Positions 11,318 to 24,937 of a stretch of 64,000 bases of DNA are shown here, piece after piece. A model generated the notes under the pieces. The model worked only from the letters and a program-made list of their open reading frames with translations. It ran no database searches and had not been told where the DNA came from. Source of the stretch: Pinus tabuliformis (taxonomy: Eukaryota > Streptophyta > Pinopsida > Pinales > Pinaceae); the NCBI GenBank assembly GCA_031772625.1, contig CM062820.1, positions 1,076,509,369 to 1,076,573,368 on the forward strand. The letters run 5' to 3'. The position numbers were made by a program, and so were the translations under genes. Within the stretch, counting starts at the first letter, position 1. Every line of letters starts with the position of its first letter.

Positions 11318-13283
11318 TGTAACCACCCCTCCTAGATCTACCCACTTTCACTAACCTGTTGGGGTAAACATGTGACGAGGAGTTACTATGACATGATTCA
11401 ACCTCCTAGATCACCTTAAGGATGTGGAATGATCAACAAACCCAAACTTTATTGCCTCCCCTCAGGTGCTATAGGACCCCTAAGGGATAAACCACCCTTC
11501 CAGGTGCACAAACCCTGAGATAAACCTTTGTTTCAGTGTCCTTGAGCCCCATACGTTGGCACAACACTCTAGAAATTTGACTGTAACCCTCTAGTCTCCT
11601 TTCAGATTTGACTGCAACCTTTTTCACCCAGTCCTATAACTACGACCTCAATATCTGAGGCACTTTTTCAGGGCTAGTCTCAAGACCACTGCCTAGAACT
11701 TAATGAAACTTTCCAAAATAATGAATGACACTAGGACAAAGCCATCAATACAAAACTTAGACAAGAACTTGACCTAACCAGGCCTAATGATGATAGTCAT
11801 TCCATCAAACACATCGTGAACATGTAATATTCAGGTCATTAATGCATATCTTAACATAGGGATATCATACTTATCTGAGAATCGTTAAGAAGATCTTATG
11901 ACCTCTCACAAAAGTTGCATTATCATCTATTAGGCCATACATTCATTAACCATTCACTTACTAATCAAAACATGATGAGACCCATAACTTAAGTTTGTCA
12001 TAAAACCATGCTTATAACTAGTGTATAAAAAGAATAATAACAAATGATAGAACATCCATTAAAGCCACATAATAACAAGTATAAATAATATGCAAAAACC
12101 AACCAATTCAGGTACTTCCATGTACCACCTGACCATAGATTTGGTTAAAAAAAATATTTCTTTCAGCCAATCAGCGCCGTGGCATATTCCAAGCATGAAT
12201 GTGGGACTCACAACAAAACAACCAGGGCTTCCTCAGGCTTTACTGCATATCTCACCATTACCGGTCAAGGGATTTCTAGGTTCGAAAAACTCACCTATAC
12301 AACCAGGATTTACCGCAATCCTGCCATTCTGTTCAAGGGATTCCTAGGCCAAAAAAAAACATACACTACCATGATTTACTGCAATCCCACCAAAACTAAT
12401 CAAGGGATCACTAGGCCCTAAAAAAGCATGGATGCCTCCAGATTTCTTCACCAATACCTTAAGGATTTTTCTCGTCTCCACCCTTAGGCTTTACCGTGTA
12501 TCCTGCCATTACCGGTCAAGGAATTCCTAAGCCCTTGGGAATTTTCCTGAGACCACCTCACCTAGTTCCAAAACCATCTGAAAATCTAGCTTAACTAAAT
12601 GAAATAACCCCATCACACCATGACTATCTGGAAATGGCAAGGCAAGGCTAAAAACCACTATCATACCTGGAAAAACCCATTCTAATGACAACAAGAGAAC
12701 CAAATACAAACATGCATATACCATGCATACCAAAACTAGCAAGGAAAGCATACATGCAACTCAATACCTGCAAGTAAGCCCACTATAGCTTCTTGATCCA
12801 ACTCTTCCTTGCTTGATCTTTGCTTCCCTTTGCTTTCTTTTCCTTCCTTTGCCTTCATTTATCTAATTCTAGAGTTCTCCAGGAATGCTCTAAGTGAGAG
12901 AGAGAGAGAGAATAGAGAGAGAGCTCCACCATAGAACTGTCAAAAGTCTATGAACTAATCTTCAGAAGCCTTTTTATCATTGAGGTCTCTATTTTCTTCA
13001 TTTTCCTCTATTTTCTCTCCAATTTCATCCTCATGCAAATTTGTGACCTTTCACCTTCCTTTTCTCCTATTTTCCATTATTTTCATAAATAAAATTCCAA
13101 TTAATGCCTCTTTTCCTTTTCAAATCCTTTGCCAATGCCTTTTCCAATTTCCTTAGCCATAATAAACCAAATGAACGCCCGTTAGGATGTTTTTCCCAAT
13201 GTTCAACTTGGTATACATGTCCCATGACCTTGGTCTTATTTTATTTTATTTTTTACATTGAAATTCAACCAGGGATTGTTACA
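11318..13283 (-). repeat. LTR of an unnamed family (copy 1), probably a 5' LTR on the minus strand
   Basis: It starts TGTAACCACCCC and ends GGATTGTTACA, and is matched along its length by 47191-49183. The PBS-like sequence on its left makes it the 5' LTR of a minus-strand element. No matching 3' LTR is visible to the left within the window. The flanks actat and atatt do not form a TSD, as expected if the other LTR lies elsewhere. It holds a GA-rich microsatellite at about 12895-12926. Confidence 0.85.
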
Positions 13284-13304
13284 ATATTCATGCATGACTT
13301 GATA

Positions 13305-13409
13305 TAGCCGCCTTGTCTCTGAATCTTCTTCCCATGGCATAGCCTCCTTGTCTCTGAATCTTCTTCCCAGGGTATAGCCTCCTTGTCTCTAAATCTTCTT
13401 CCCATGGTT
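13305..13409. repeat. Three tandem 35-base units
   Basis: Units starting tagccgccttgtctctgaat, tagcctccttgtctctgaat and tagcctccttgtctctaaat begin at 13305, 13340 and 13375. The period is not a multiple of three, so the array does not preserve a reading frame. It lies between the LTR end and the gypsy relic. Confidence 0.9.
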
Positions 13410-13479
13410 CAACCAAGTTTTTTCCTTCGTGGGGGTCAAGAGGAATAATTATCTTCTTATTACTACCCTTTAATTTAAT

Positions 13480-16400
13480 TATGTATTTTTATAAAGATAT
13501 AATGGATTTCATCCTTCAACCCCATGGTCTCCTGAATAAATTTTGATAAGATAGAATTTCATTGACTAAGTCAATAATCTCAAAGTCAACAAATGTTGAA
13601 ATTCCCATAATCAATGTTTTGACTTGTCGCATTGTTTTGATTGGCTCAATGAACTTTAGGTCAGATAATTTAAGATAGTTAGTCATCCTATGAAGTGACG
13701 GTTTACCCAAATTAATCCTTGTTTCTATAAAGTATATTTACTTACAATCCAAAGTCGGCTTGTTTCACCATATATCCATGTATTTCTAAGTTGACTTGGG
13801 GTCATGGTCATCTAAATGTTTTCCCTGCAAAATTTGGCACAAGTTTTTGCATTGATTTCTTCCTTCATTAAGTATTTTCATAGATTTAAAAGTTTGACAA
13901 GATGACTAGTTTAGATTGTTCCTCTTTTAGTAATTCCAGAATTTCCTTGGGTAAAGTATCCTTTGTTGGTTTAGGTGTGTTGACTTCATTTCCGGAAAAT
14001 TCGATCGCTTTTTCCATAGTATCAGTCTGAACTTTCTTATCCGAGTATTTAGTAGTACTTTTAGAAGGTCAAATGATTCGTTAATTCTGAAAAGTATTTT
14101 CTTGACCCACACCGGACCTAGTGACAACATGGAATTTTTTTTGGATTTAGAATATCCTACTTTGGGACAGAATGTAACAAATTGACAGCTCTCTTATTTA
14201 ATACCTTTTCAAGAAATTTAGGGAAATCATCCAATGATTGATCACCCAGACCACACATATTACAAAAACATAAGTTGGTATTTTGTTTCAATGGAAATCT
14301 AGGTGTTTTGTGGCCCTCTTTCCATCAGGTAAAACAATAGAATCTTCCTTGACCCTGACCATTATATCCTTTGCATCAACCACCATATCATCCTCTTCCA
14401 TTTCCTCTTCTTCCTTGGATAGGTGGTTCATTATATTGCTCCAATGCCTAAGTATCGTAAACAACATAATATATGGGCTTATTCTTTGCATTCAATTGAC
14501 ATTCTTGAGTTGAGTGGTTATTATCCTCACATAGGGCACATCATTTCAACTTAGTATTACACATATTAGATTGTCACTCCTTAGTATTGTGGTTCGACGC
14601 AACTTGACATATATCACAATATGTATATGACTAAACTCGTCAAATGTCTTGTTCAAAATAATCACTAAATTCACAGTTATCTTTGGTATGCCCTTCACTT
14701 CTGCAATTAATACACCAAAGATTTTTTTTTGGAGGGATAATTCCAATAACGAGCTATGTAATTATTCATTCTTTTCTTCTAGTTTATTATTAGTCATCGA
14801 GGTGTTCGAATGTCATCCGTCATTCTTTTCAATGCATTGATCCAATTTAAGGGCTTCTTCAGTGTTTGTAATTCATGCATCCTCAGTGGTCCTTGAACAT
14901 TCTGCAACAGGCCAACAACATGCCATTGGAATAATAATGGTTCATCAATAACATATGGAATCTTACTTAATAAATCTTTGAATTGTTTTTCATATTCCAT
15001 TACTATCTCATGTGGATGATTTTTAATGTCTTTCAGTTTTTGAGATGAAATATGTTTAACATCTTGTGATCTGAAAAAGGAGAAAAATGTTGATTTAAAA
15101 TCATATTTTCAACTAATTTTTTGTGATATTCATAAAGCAAGTGCTCACTTTTGAAGAGTAATTGCAAATTGAGCCATTTGTTTATCTTCATCAGTAATGT
15201 CATTAGCAACCCAAAAAATTTCACAGATAAACTGATATTTCTTTGGATCTTCATCTCCTTCATAAAGGGGAATGTGATTTGGCCCCATTTTTACTAGCAG
15301 AGTCTTTTTTTTACTATTGTTTTTTGAATGAATAAATGGTCAGCATGATCAACTTTGACTTATGGCTATTGTGTCAAGTGTAAGATATTTTTCTTGATTA
15401 TCAAATTCTACAGAATTTATTAATGTTTCAATGATTTGAAAACCTTTATCTATATATTCAATGAACCAACTTGTTATGGGTTGTGACTCTTTGACGCCCG
15501 GACTTGTAACTTTGTATTCATCAATAAATAATGATTATGGAAGGGGGGTATATTCATGAGATCTCTAATAAGGACAAGTAAGTTTCTATTTTCGTGATTA
15601 GCAATCCATGTTTGATTGACCGTATGAAATCTCAATTTCTAATCCATCACATAAATTGCCTTGTTCATCTCTCATATACCAAATTGTGGATGCTTTTGAA
15701 TTAATATGCAATCATTATTGGAGGAATTCTCTAATGGTGGGACTTGGTATTAATGCAACTGGAAATTGTGGTAATTATGGACCAGAGTCGTTGATTTTTA
15801 TCTTGTCTACTTTCCTTCCACGACTTACTTGTAGACTATTAGTCTCTACTCGAAAAAGCGATGCTACGTCTCTCAACTTTTTATGTTGAGTATTAGAGGA
15901 GTCCCGTGAATCTTCGCTTTCACACTCCCAAGTTTGAATTTTCTTTCTCTGGTATTCTTCTCTTCTTTCTTCTTGTATCTTATATCTATTTTCTTTTGCT
16001 AACTTTTGAATATCATTTGATTATTTATGCAGTCAAAATTCATTAAAATTAGTTCATTTATTGTCTTCATCTTGTCGTTTCTTTGCAGTCCATCATTTTC
16101 CTCCCATTTTAATTTATTAATACTTATCCTTTCCTTCTTTTCCTTTTATAATTTATTCTTCAAAAATCATTAACCCCCCTTGTCGAGCCAACTTATTGTC
16201 AGTCGACAAAGGAAAAATCAACATCCATTTTTTATTTGTTTAAGAAATATTCCCATGCTTCTTTTGTACTTTTATAGCGAGCATTAAGGAACTACTCCCA
16301 TTCGATCTGTTTCTAACAACGATCATAATTTATTGGTTCTTGAAGAGGTGGTCAGTATGCTACTATATGGACGACTCTTTTTTCAAGGAGAAACTTGTGC

Positions 16401-16600
16401 AACAAGGTCAGTATGGTACATAAAAAGATATCATGAAAATCATTGAAAAACCTTCCTTTAATTCGATCAATAGAAGTTCTTTCTTTTATTTCTTGTTCCT
16501 CACAAACTTCATCTAAGATATTTTCAACTCAACCGTGTAGGTTTGTTTGACCATTTTTTGTGAGTTTCAATGTCAGTCAATCGTCATCTTCTTTCTGTCG
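13480..16600 (-). pseudogene. Ty3/gypsy Gag-protease relic with three zinc-knuckle-type motifs
   Basis: The frame is broken by many stops and shifts. Reading right to left: a charged coiled-coil-like segment (near 15880-16000, ENRYKIQEERREEYQRKKIQ), a Gag core (about 15150-15290, with PLYEGDEDPKKYQFICEIFW), further Gag (about 14800-15000, with MEYEKQFKDLLSKIPYVI), zinc knuckles at 14673-14714 (CINCRSEGHTKDNC) and 14499-14540 (CALCEDNNHSTQEC), and between them a damaged third one (CDICQVASNHNTKE then a stop). A protease segment lies near 13516-13710 (MTNYLKLSDLKFIEPIKTMR). Polymerase would lie further left but is cut off near 13480. A protein with three such knuckles would bind nucleic acid strongly; here it is only a relic. 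Confidence 0.75.
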
Positions 16601-16622
16601 CATTAGTGGTCTGGTCAAGGAA

Positions 16623-17442
16623 TGTAACAACCCCAAAATTAAAACATGCAACCAATTAGATCAATTATGTGATTTACAATCGACACATCTCTATTCAACT
16701 AATTAGCATAGAATTTTTGAGAAATAGGAGCAAATGCAACTTACTTGTAGCGATGATATTCCTTACTTGTAATTTCAGAGTTAAACGCTATTTGAATTTC
16801 GCTAACTGCAACAAAGCTTTGGGGACGACTCTCCACTCAACTGTAGGCTCAACTGCACATAATCTTTCTACAACTGACCACCCTCGAGCCCTCATTCAAT
16901 GTACTACTGCCTGGGAATATTTTGTCTCACAACACTTTTCTCCCCAGAGAATGGGGGAAGGAATGATGAATCTCATCTTCCTCTTCATCTATTAAATAGA
17001 CCAAACAATGGAAAGGGGACCGCATGCACACATTCCATGTGTCAACATGCAACTTTTATTTCTTTATTTTAAGTTTTACTTAATTTAATAATTCTCTTAA
17101 TATAATTCTTTCTTATTTTATTTCTTTTTTACTTTTTGATAATTTTACTTATTTTTACTATTTTTATAGTTCTCTTAATTTAACTCTTTCTTATTTTATT
17201 TTACTTTTTGTTAACTTTAATTATTTTTACTATTTTATAGTTTACTTTTATTTATATTTATTTAGAACTCTAGTATTGTTATTTACTATTTTATTTATTT
17301 ATTATTATTATATTTTCTTAATTATTTATTATTTATTTACTATTATTATCTTTTCTTTATTGTTTATCGTTTATTTTCTTATATTTTAATATCGTGTTAT
17401 ATTTATTATTTATTATTTTTATTATTATTAGGGGACATTACA
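16623..17442. mobile_element. Solo LTR with perfect TSD
   Basis: It starts TGTAACAACCCC and ends GGGGACATTACA, giving inverted ends. Both sides carry the pentamer aggaa (16618-16622 and 17443-17447). There is no second LTR or interior, so this is what LTR-LTR recombination leaves behind. The right half (about 17060-17430) is extremely T-rich with tttatt-type words. A short open frame at 16669-16995 has no recognisable product. Confidence 0.92.
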
Positions 17443-17447
17443 AGGAA

Positions 17448-17989
17448 CGTCTTAATCTTTGCAGGGGATTCTTCAACGAATCATTCGTGTGCTTCTATAA
17501 AAAAATGTACCCTAGTCTCTACAATTGACAATCTATTTCGCCTTATGTAGTTCTTTAATTAGTTGTCAATCTTCATCTACCACTAGTCTATCGCTTCTAA
17601 AGTTACCATTTATGTTTAAATGTTATAAGTACTTTAGTTGAATACTACTGGAAATATTGGAACCAATGTTGTAGTCTAGCAAATAGTACGCATTGTTTGC
17701 CAATAGAAAGGACAACAAGAAGTTACATAATCATATGCAACATAAGAATAGTAGAAGAGACTCAAAGTAGTAGAGAACCAGTGAATCAATACTTTAAATT
17801 ATGTTATCTTAATGAGAAATTTGAACCATTACATTGATGTGGATATACACACGCATATGTATACACATATATATCATGTGTCAATAGTTATAACAATTTA
17901 ATTGTCGAAATCAACTATTTATAACTGACTTAACTAGTCTACTCGACTAGCAGGTCGACTGACTTTACAATATATATTCCTAGAAACAC
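17448..17989. other. Non-coding stretch
   Basis: AT-rich DNA between the solo LTR and the plus-strand gypsy relic. Removing the solo LTR and one TSD joins 16622 to 17448, so the left part probably continues the region upstream of the minus-strand Gag relic. I see no gene in it. Confidence 0.5.
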
Positions 17990-20900
17990 CTTAACATGTC
18001 TTCTAGAAACAACTTTTTCTACAAAATAGTAAGAAAGAGTTTAATGTTGAAAATCAACCAAGGAAAAAGAAGGGTAAAGACAAACCTAAATCTCAAAACA
18101 AATCATTAAAAAAAACCAAGAAATCAAAGTTGTATGCAAAGAAGAAGAATAAAAAATCAAAGCACAAAGGAAAGTGGCACAACAATGATGAATGTCATGC
18201 TAGACATTGTATATTGGCCAAGATGAAAGGATCAAACTCTAATTCAACCCTAACACCACTCAAGACCATGTATAATGGAAAACAAATCAATGGCATAGAA
18301 CCAAATGTTACAATTGCCACTACAAAGATCCATCCAAAGGAACCTAAGGAGGGACAACACCTCTTATCTTCGCAAATGCAAGTGAATGGGATTCAATTGC
18401 ATTTTAAATATTGATATTGATAGCCAAAACTAACCAAATATCAATTGATATTATCAAGAAGATGATGCCACAAATGACAATGCATTTTCATTTATACACC
18501 ATCAGTTTTTTGAGCTAGAGATGAGACATCCTCATCCGTAAACAATGTTTCCTAAATACAACATCAAGATGGCCCCTTTAAAGATGAGATATCATGTGAT
18601 GTTTCCTTGCTTGAATTTTATTTTGTTCTTTTAATACAATGATATACTTGGAATTATCATGTTTACCGATCTTCATAGTATCGTTTTGACCCTATAAAGC
18701 CAAATATAAAGTTTACCAATAGCCCCAACTAATCTCAATTATCACAACTACATAGTGCAAGAATATAATCCCTTGGAAAAACTTGTTCTCCTTATGCATT
18801 AGTTAGAAGGAGTAAACAAAATCATTTGGACCATCACTACCTTTACAAGGTGTCCCACAATGTTGTTTCTTTGGCCAACAACCCTGTGTACAGACACTCC
18901 ATTATGGAGAATGATAAGAAAACACCAAATTCAAATTTATTACAAAAGGGACACACTGAACTTAGCTCCCCACCTTATGAGATCCCTGTTGAAATGGTTT
19001 ATAGGGATGTCACATGGAAATTCCATCCCGACTTTGACTATGAAGACTTTAACCAAATCGCAATAAATGACCAACACCCCATGCCCTTAATAAATCATTT
19101 TCTCAATCAATTGAAAGGTTTGAAGTTATTCAAGAAGATTGATCTTAAGTTGGGGTATCCCTAGGGGCCAATCAATCTAGATAATGTGAGGAAGACAACC
19201 TTCAAGTCCAAAAAACGTCTCTTTGAATGGTTGATATTGTTTCTGAACTTAACTAAAGTGACAACAAAATTCATGAGTATCATAGATGGTTTTTTTTGGT
19301 CATTCACAAACTCTCTTGTGATCATTCACCTTGAACATCATCCTCATCTTCAACATAAATTAGGAAAGGGAAATTTAAGCACATACCACTAGTGTTGTAC
19401 GCCATGAAACAACACATTTTATATGCCAACCTACATAAGAGATCATTTGGCATAGAGGGAATAAAATATGTGGTACACCCTGAATGAGCATAGTGTGCAT
19501 GTGGATCCAGTGAAGTTGTGAGTGGTTTGAAATAATTCAACACTAAATACACTAATAGAGCTCCAAAACATCTCAGACACCACCACCTTTTACGACATGT
19601 TAATCCTAACATTCTCTCATATTGCTTGGATCCTCAACTAAGCAACCAAGGGTGGATCCAAGGCCAAGTTTGTTCAAGTCAAGGCACATTGATATCAAGC
19701 ATTCAAGGAGTTGAAATATCACCTTTTCATGATGCAAATGATCATATCATCTGATCTACAACAATGGTTCAAACTTGAGTGAGACACCTCAAATTATACA
19801 TAAATGTAATCCTCACTCAACATGGACATATATTGAACTCTCACAACAAGACACTTTTCAACAAAATTTATACATACTTCACCTATGACAAGGAGTTTTA
19901 ATCCATTGCCTGATGTTGTCAAAAATGAAAGAATTATATTATAACAAAGGAAATCTTCATCCACACTAACAACTAGCCTTTACAATTTATACAAACTCCA
20001 AGAAAGTTAGAAAATCACTACCATCAAAAGTGGTTCAAATACGTTTTCCATAGTTCCCTTTAAACAACAAGTTAAGTGCAACACTAATCGAGTTGGAAAT
20101 AACCTCAAAAGACCTTTGATTGTTGCGTTCACTATATCTCTCAACTCTTGTGGACACCATACTTTGAAATGGCATTGGTTGTATCATAGTGATCTTGACT
20201 TCATTGTTACATAGCAGTGACTAGTCATACATAAACAAGTCTCACAATTTTTACCTCAATGATGAACTTTCGTGCCATCTAAACCATCTATGCATTCCTT
20301 TAGGGAAGTGTGAGAAGATTATTTAGGAGGCACACCACAATGGGGTGGCAAGGTACATTGGCATGGAGAAGACAAGCAACACTACATTAGTACACGACAA
20401 GTAACACTACAGTAGTACCTATATAAGTCAAAGGTCCAACATGATGTTCGAGGATACATTAGGTTGTGCATCCAACGTGCCTTTTTCAAACCTTCAATCA
20501 GAAAGAAAATACTATACACCCCTTTTTCCACTCTAAAAATGCCTTGGGGGTCATTCTCCAAGTGACATTAAGTCAAGTATACCATTTTTGGCACCTTACA
20601 AGAAGAAAACACGGGAAAAGGCACTTCTAAGCTCTTCTTTAAGTATGTTTGGATTCATTATGAGTTACCAAAGACACTTGTTTTTTATACGAACAAAAAA
20701 ATCCTAAGCATCTTCTAGTTTAATATCAACTATCTTCCAACTCCAAACAAATAAACAAATAAAGTTAGCCAACAAGGTGATTATGCATATCCTCTAGATG
20801 TATGGCTCCAAACATCCAAATACATGGGATGAAAAAATTCCTTATGCTTAACACAACTAAAATAAAGGTCTTCACAATTCTATTATCCATGTCTTTTTTC

Positions 20901-21630
20901 AAGTTTCCTTTGGGTTCTATTCATGGGCCCCAATTGACATAGCCCTACCCACGTTATCATCATATGAAAAGTTGTTGCATGCTCAAAAGGAGCTAAATAA
21001 TGCTACCAAAAATTGTTGAATAATTATATCACCTCCAAAGTGTGTGCTTCAAATTATATAGAAAACCAATGTCAAGTGTAAGCAACATCGAGTTCCACAC
21101 CAATGCAAGGTCAATGATAAGTGTGGTTACACTTGGAAGAGTGACTTGCAAACCCTAACAAGGAACTCAAATAATTCTGCTATAACTCCTATACCATCAT
21201 TATGGAAATGGATAATAAATATTATGAACATAACCTACAATATCTATTTGGTTTACACTTGTTTAATTTGGCATTGCTTCGTAAATACTTCACACCTTTG
21301 TTGGACATACTAGAGGTGGTAGAGTAGTTAATCACTACAAAGTTGAATGGTGTTCACATCAAACAAGCTACAACATATGGGATCATAGACACCAAAATGA
21401 AGAGCATTCATCAACAAAAACTACAACTCTATCAAGTCCTTAAAGTAACACAACTTATTTACTAGGACAAGTGGTTAATAGGGAACCAAATCTAGAAAAA
21501 ATTCTCCCCTCTAATACAAAAAATTGTATTCAATGGAACCATTACTTCAAAAAGGAGAAAATTATACCTAGGTGATTATTCAAGAGTCTATGAAATCAAT
21601 GTCTTAAATTTACCACCTTCTGATAAATAG
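17990..21630 (+). pseudogene. Ty3/gypsy Pol relic, plus strand
   Basis: Heavily decayed in several frames. It opens with a lysine-rich segment (18130-18414, KKKNKKSKHKGKW). The best part is the start of reverse transcriptase at 18826-19164, with FNQIAINDQHPMPLINHFLN and LKLFKKIDLKLGY, which matches the gypsy pattern of ordered motifs. At 19186-19392 the catalytic-loop region reads IIHLEHHPHL where an active enzyme has a YLDD-type motif, so the active site is destroyed. Further on, in shifting frames, are segments resembling the integrase approach (about 20410-20640), HRVPHQCKVNDKCGYTWK (about 21085) and a C-terminal tail (about 21290-21630). No LTRs were found for it. Confidence 0.72.
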
Positions 21631-22628
21631 TCTTAAATTTTTCTAGTTGGAAGTAATTAAATTTCTAATGCATTTGTCAAGTCTTTTCAAGGAATTTTTT
21701 GTTTTTCAAATTATCAAGGCCATTTCTTAGCTCCAGCCTACCACACTTGTAAAGCTCAAAAATAGCTTTCTATGAAACCAATAAGCCCCCAAAACACAGT
21801 TTGTACGTAAAAGTTATGGTCTCAAAAATTGGTGTTTCAGCTAAGTTCCTTGGGCCCTATGTTTCTTTCTCCACCTTAACACCTAGGGTCAAGTTTTTTA
21901 GACTCATATGGATTTCTCCTTAAGAATTTTGGTATTGTGATAAAATGTAATTTTAAACTCTTATTATAGGCTTTTTCAAATGGATGAATGTATGCATGTA
22001 TGTCACTTCTTTGCCCCTTGTACTATAAATCAATAAATATGTTATTAAGTGTGCCCCAAAGTTTTAAGCCGATACCCCCACTATACTATATAAAATGGCC
22101 TTGTATCACATTTTTATATGCTATAAATTCCTGTTGAATATCATTTTCATATCACATATTTGTGTCTATAGATGTTTAATTATTATTTATAATAAGGCAT
22201 AGATATCAACTTAAGCTTGGTTGTGGTGTTTGACTCTCTCTAGTTTGGTGGACAAAGAGGATTAGTTACAACAATTTTGGATTTTGTCCTTTAAGGGGGT
22301 TTTTGTTTTACCCTCTATTTTGTTTCATGGTGAGAGACATTTGTCATCCCTTTTCCCCTCTAAGGGGCTTTGGTTCTACCCTCTATTTTGTCTCATGGTG
22401 AGAAGTCTTTTTCATTTATGTTATTTCAAATGCACTCTATACCTAATATAGTTAGTATATAGAAATCATGAAGCATATTTCAAAAAACATATATAAATAT
22501 TAGTGTTAGCCTATTTGAACCCCAAGGATTACTTGATTGGTAGATGCTCTTTTGCAAAAGTTCATGGAGATCTTAGGATTAAAACTCATTAAGCCCCTTG
22601 TGATTACTAGCTTGAATTCCCACTACTA
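21631..22628. other. Non-coding stretch after the gypsy relic
   Basis: No gene seen. It could contain the 3' LTR of the preceding relic, but no partner LTR was found. A two-unit tandem repeat lies at 22290-22427. Confidence 0.5.
22290..22427. repeat. Two tandem units of about 69 bases
   Basis: The shared core is a run of G, a T-rich spacer, then accctctattttgt and tcatggtgaga. The units begin near 22290 and 22359. Nothing suggests a function. Confidence 0.7.
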
Positions 22629-22772
22629 GTCTAGATCCATCTTAACTATGGATCTATCAGGCTCCAAGAGGGATCAAATTTCTTAAGTTTTTCACTCAGA
22701 AAAGAGGTTTGCACCTTGAGAGATTTGATTCCTCTAGGTGCTTGATAGATCTGAAGTTAAGATAGATCTAAG
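22629..22772. repeat. Foldback hairpin, 54-base arms
   Basis: The left arm (22629-22682, starting gtctagatccatcttaacta) pairs with the right arm (22719-22772, ending agttaagatagatctaag) at roughly four in five positions, around a 36-base loop. Pairing stops abruptly on both sides and I see no TSD. It could be a small foldback transposon relic or the decayed stem of a small-RNA precursor. Confidence 0.75.
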
Positions 22773-23944
22773 TTGGTTATAATAAAATTATTATTAATGT
22801 CCTCATAATATCCTTATTATTTACCTATTATATTTTGCTTTCAATATAATTAATATCAAGAATCTAATTGATAAGATATTTACATAACCATATATAATTT
22901 TAATATTTTCAAAATCTTGTTATAATACTTTATTAATTAATTAAAAAATAATAACAATAATATTATTAGTGAATATATTATAATCAATCACTCATACCTT
23001 GTGGCAGCAATGTCCTTTTCAACTTTTTATTATAAGACTCATCTCTCTCTAGTTTCTAATATCCTTCTTCGATATTTAATGAAATGTTGTCAACTCCAAT
23101 CATAGTATTAATTTCCAAATTGAAGTTAATTTCCAATCCAGTTTATAGATTCTTTTGTTGCAGTTAATTCAACGTTTTTATAAGCTTCCTTCTTCTAGCA
23201 GTTAACATTTTTATTCTTTTTAATACTTTTTGTTTTTTGTTTTTTAATTTTTGCAATTTGTATTAGTGATGTTGAGTTGACATTTGTCATTTCGTAAAAC
23301 CTACACAGTTGATTCGAAGAAACTTTTCAGCGACATGACCTCTGACTATGACAATTTTCATTTTAGGACTATAAGACCACCTAATGTTTGTCGTGTAATG
23401 AAATTTTCCATTTAGGCCCATTGCAACAACTTCAGGCTTCCTCAATGATAGATTTTGACCATTAGTGTCTCATCTGACGTTGTTATAGCCCTTGCGTTCC
23501 CGATCCTTGGGATCCTCGTCCACAAAATCCACCCTGGTTTTTTATCGCCCGACCTTCTGTAACCACGAGGTATCTAGTACTACAAGTAGGTTCCTTTTCC
23601 GTCATGCCATGCGTCAATGTACCTAACTTCCCCTTGTATCTTGTCCCACCTGGGAGCTAATTCTCCGATCCATCATTGTTAATGTTCGATCTCAGTCCAA
23701 AAATAATTTTTACTATTTTATCTTCCAATGGAAGGGAACTTGTGATCCTTCACATGCTCCAAATTTAAAATTATTTAGGAAATTTTGTACACAATAAAAA
23801 TTCTCGTTGTCTTACCAAATCATCTAAAAAACTAACTCTTCCCTTTCAAAAGTTTTAATATACCATGAAAATATTATAACTACAAAATCCATATTAACAT
23901 TTAATTTCTATACATAAATAGTATTTCTTCCTTTAAATAGGCTA
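22773..23944. other. Non-coding flank of the copia element
   Basis: AT-rich, with one GC-richer patch at about 23460-23680. No open frame of note and no motif recognised. Confidence 0.5.
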
Positions 23945-23949
23945 TATTC

Positions 23950-24840
23950 TGTTAAAAAAAAAGCAACAAGAAAAACCTAATTTAATTTTCTCCTTGAATT
24001 AAATTAGGAATTAAATTGTAATTATAATTTTCATAGAAACTTGTAATAGTTAACTTATTTAATTTGACTTAGTTGGCTCGGTTAATTTGGGCTGGGAGTC
24101 TATCTAGAGCCATGTAGAGTGGTTCCTAAATTTTAGGGGCCCAGGTTGAGTTCTTTTGAGTTAGAATTATTTAATTCAGATTAATTGACTTAAATTCAGT
24201 TAAACTAGTTCCAACTGATGGAAGAATCAGTGGGAGATCCAGTAGTGGGGTGTAACCTGCAGTAGTGGGGTGTTACCTGCACTGATCAACCATTAAACTG
24301 AAGATTCACTCATAATTAACTCATCGAGATCAGATCAGAAAAAGACCCAGTTGAGATTGGAGTTTAGGGACAGTGTACTATTAGTTGTGTAATCATCTGA
24401 ATTGTACAGGTGGTGCATGAAATCAGAGGAAGGCCTATGATGGATTGCGCAATTATGGATGGGGAATTTCCCAATTAAATATGGCATAAGGAAACTGCGC
24501 AAGGAAATAGGAAATTAGCAGGCAACAGATTTGGATAAGTATTAGCTGGAGCTTGTTTGTGAAGCAGTGAGATAGATTGAGATAGTGCAAAGGTTGCTCG
24601 GGCTTTAGCAAAGTATTGTAATCTTCTCATATTTCTGATTAGTGCAATATATAGATAACATGGGTTTTTAGATTTGACTTTCCCCATAAAATTATTGTGT
24701 TATGTAGATTGAATTCTTTCTCTTTTATCCTTTTTGATTTCATCGGTCGTTTATTGTTTCCACTGATGGGTAGAGTAGATTCAAGTCAATTGTTTTAGCA
24801 TATTACAATATGTAGTTTGAATCTACAAGGAATTTCTACA
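23950..24840 (+). repeat. 5' LTR of the copia element
   Basis: 891 bases, starting TGTTAAAAAAAAAGC and ending AGGAATTTCTACA. It matches 29467-30330. It contains tatata-type sequence near 24645 that could be a TATA element, but no transcription start can be assigned. Confidence 0.95.
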
Positions 24841-24852
24841 TGGTATTGGAGC
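24841..24852 (+). promoter_or_regulatory. Primer binding site
   Basis: TGGTATTGGAGC directly follows the LTR end. It matches 10 of 12 bases of the initiator tRNA-Met complement TGGTATCAGAGC; the two changes are probably decay. Confidence 0.85.
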
Positions 24853-24937
24853 TGAAATCAATATAGAATAGGAGAATATGATCTTGTCTTTTGCAAGAGA
24901 AATTGAATTTGCAGTATCATACTTCAGAGCTAGCAAG

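Noticed and set aside
12895-12926. Regulatory GAGA element
   Set aside because: A simple GA microsatellite within an LTR. The equivalent place in the other copy is interrupted, so there is no sign of constraint.
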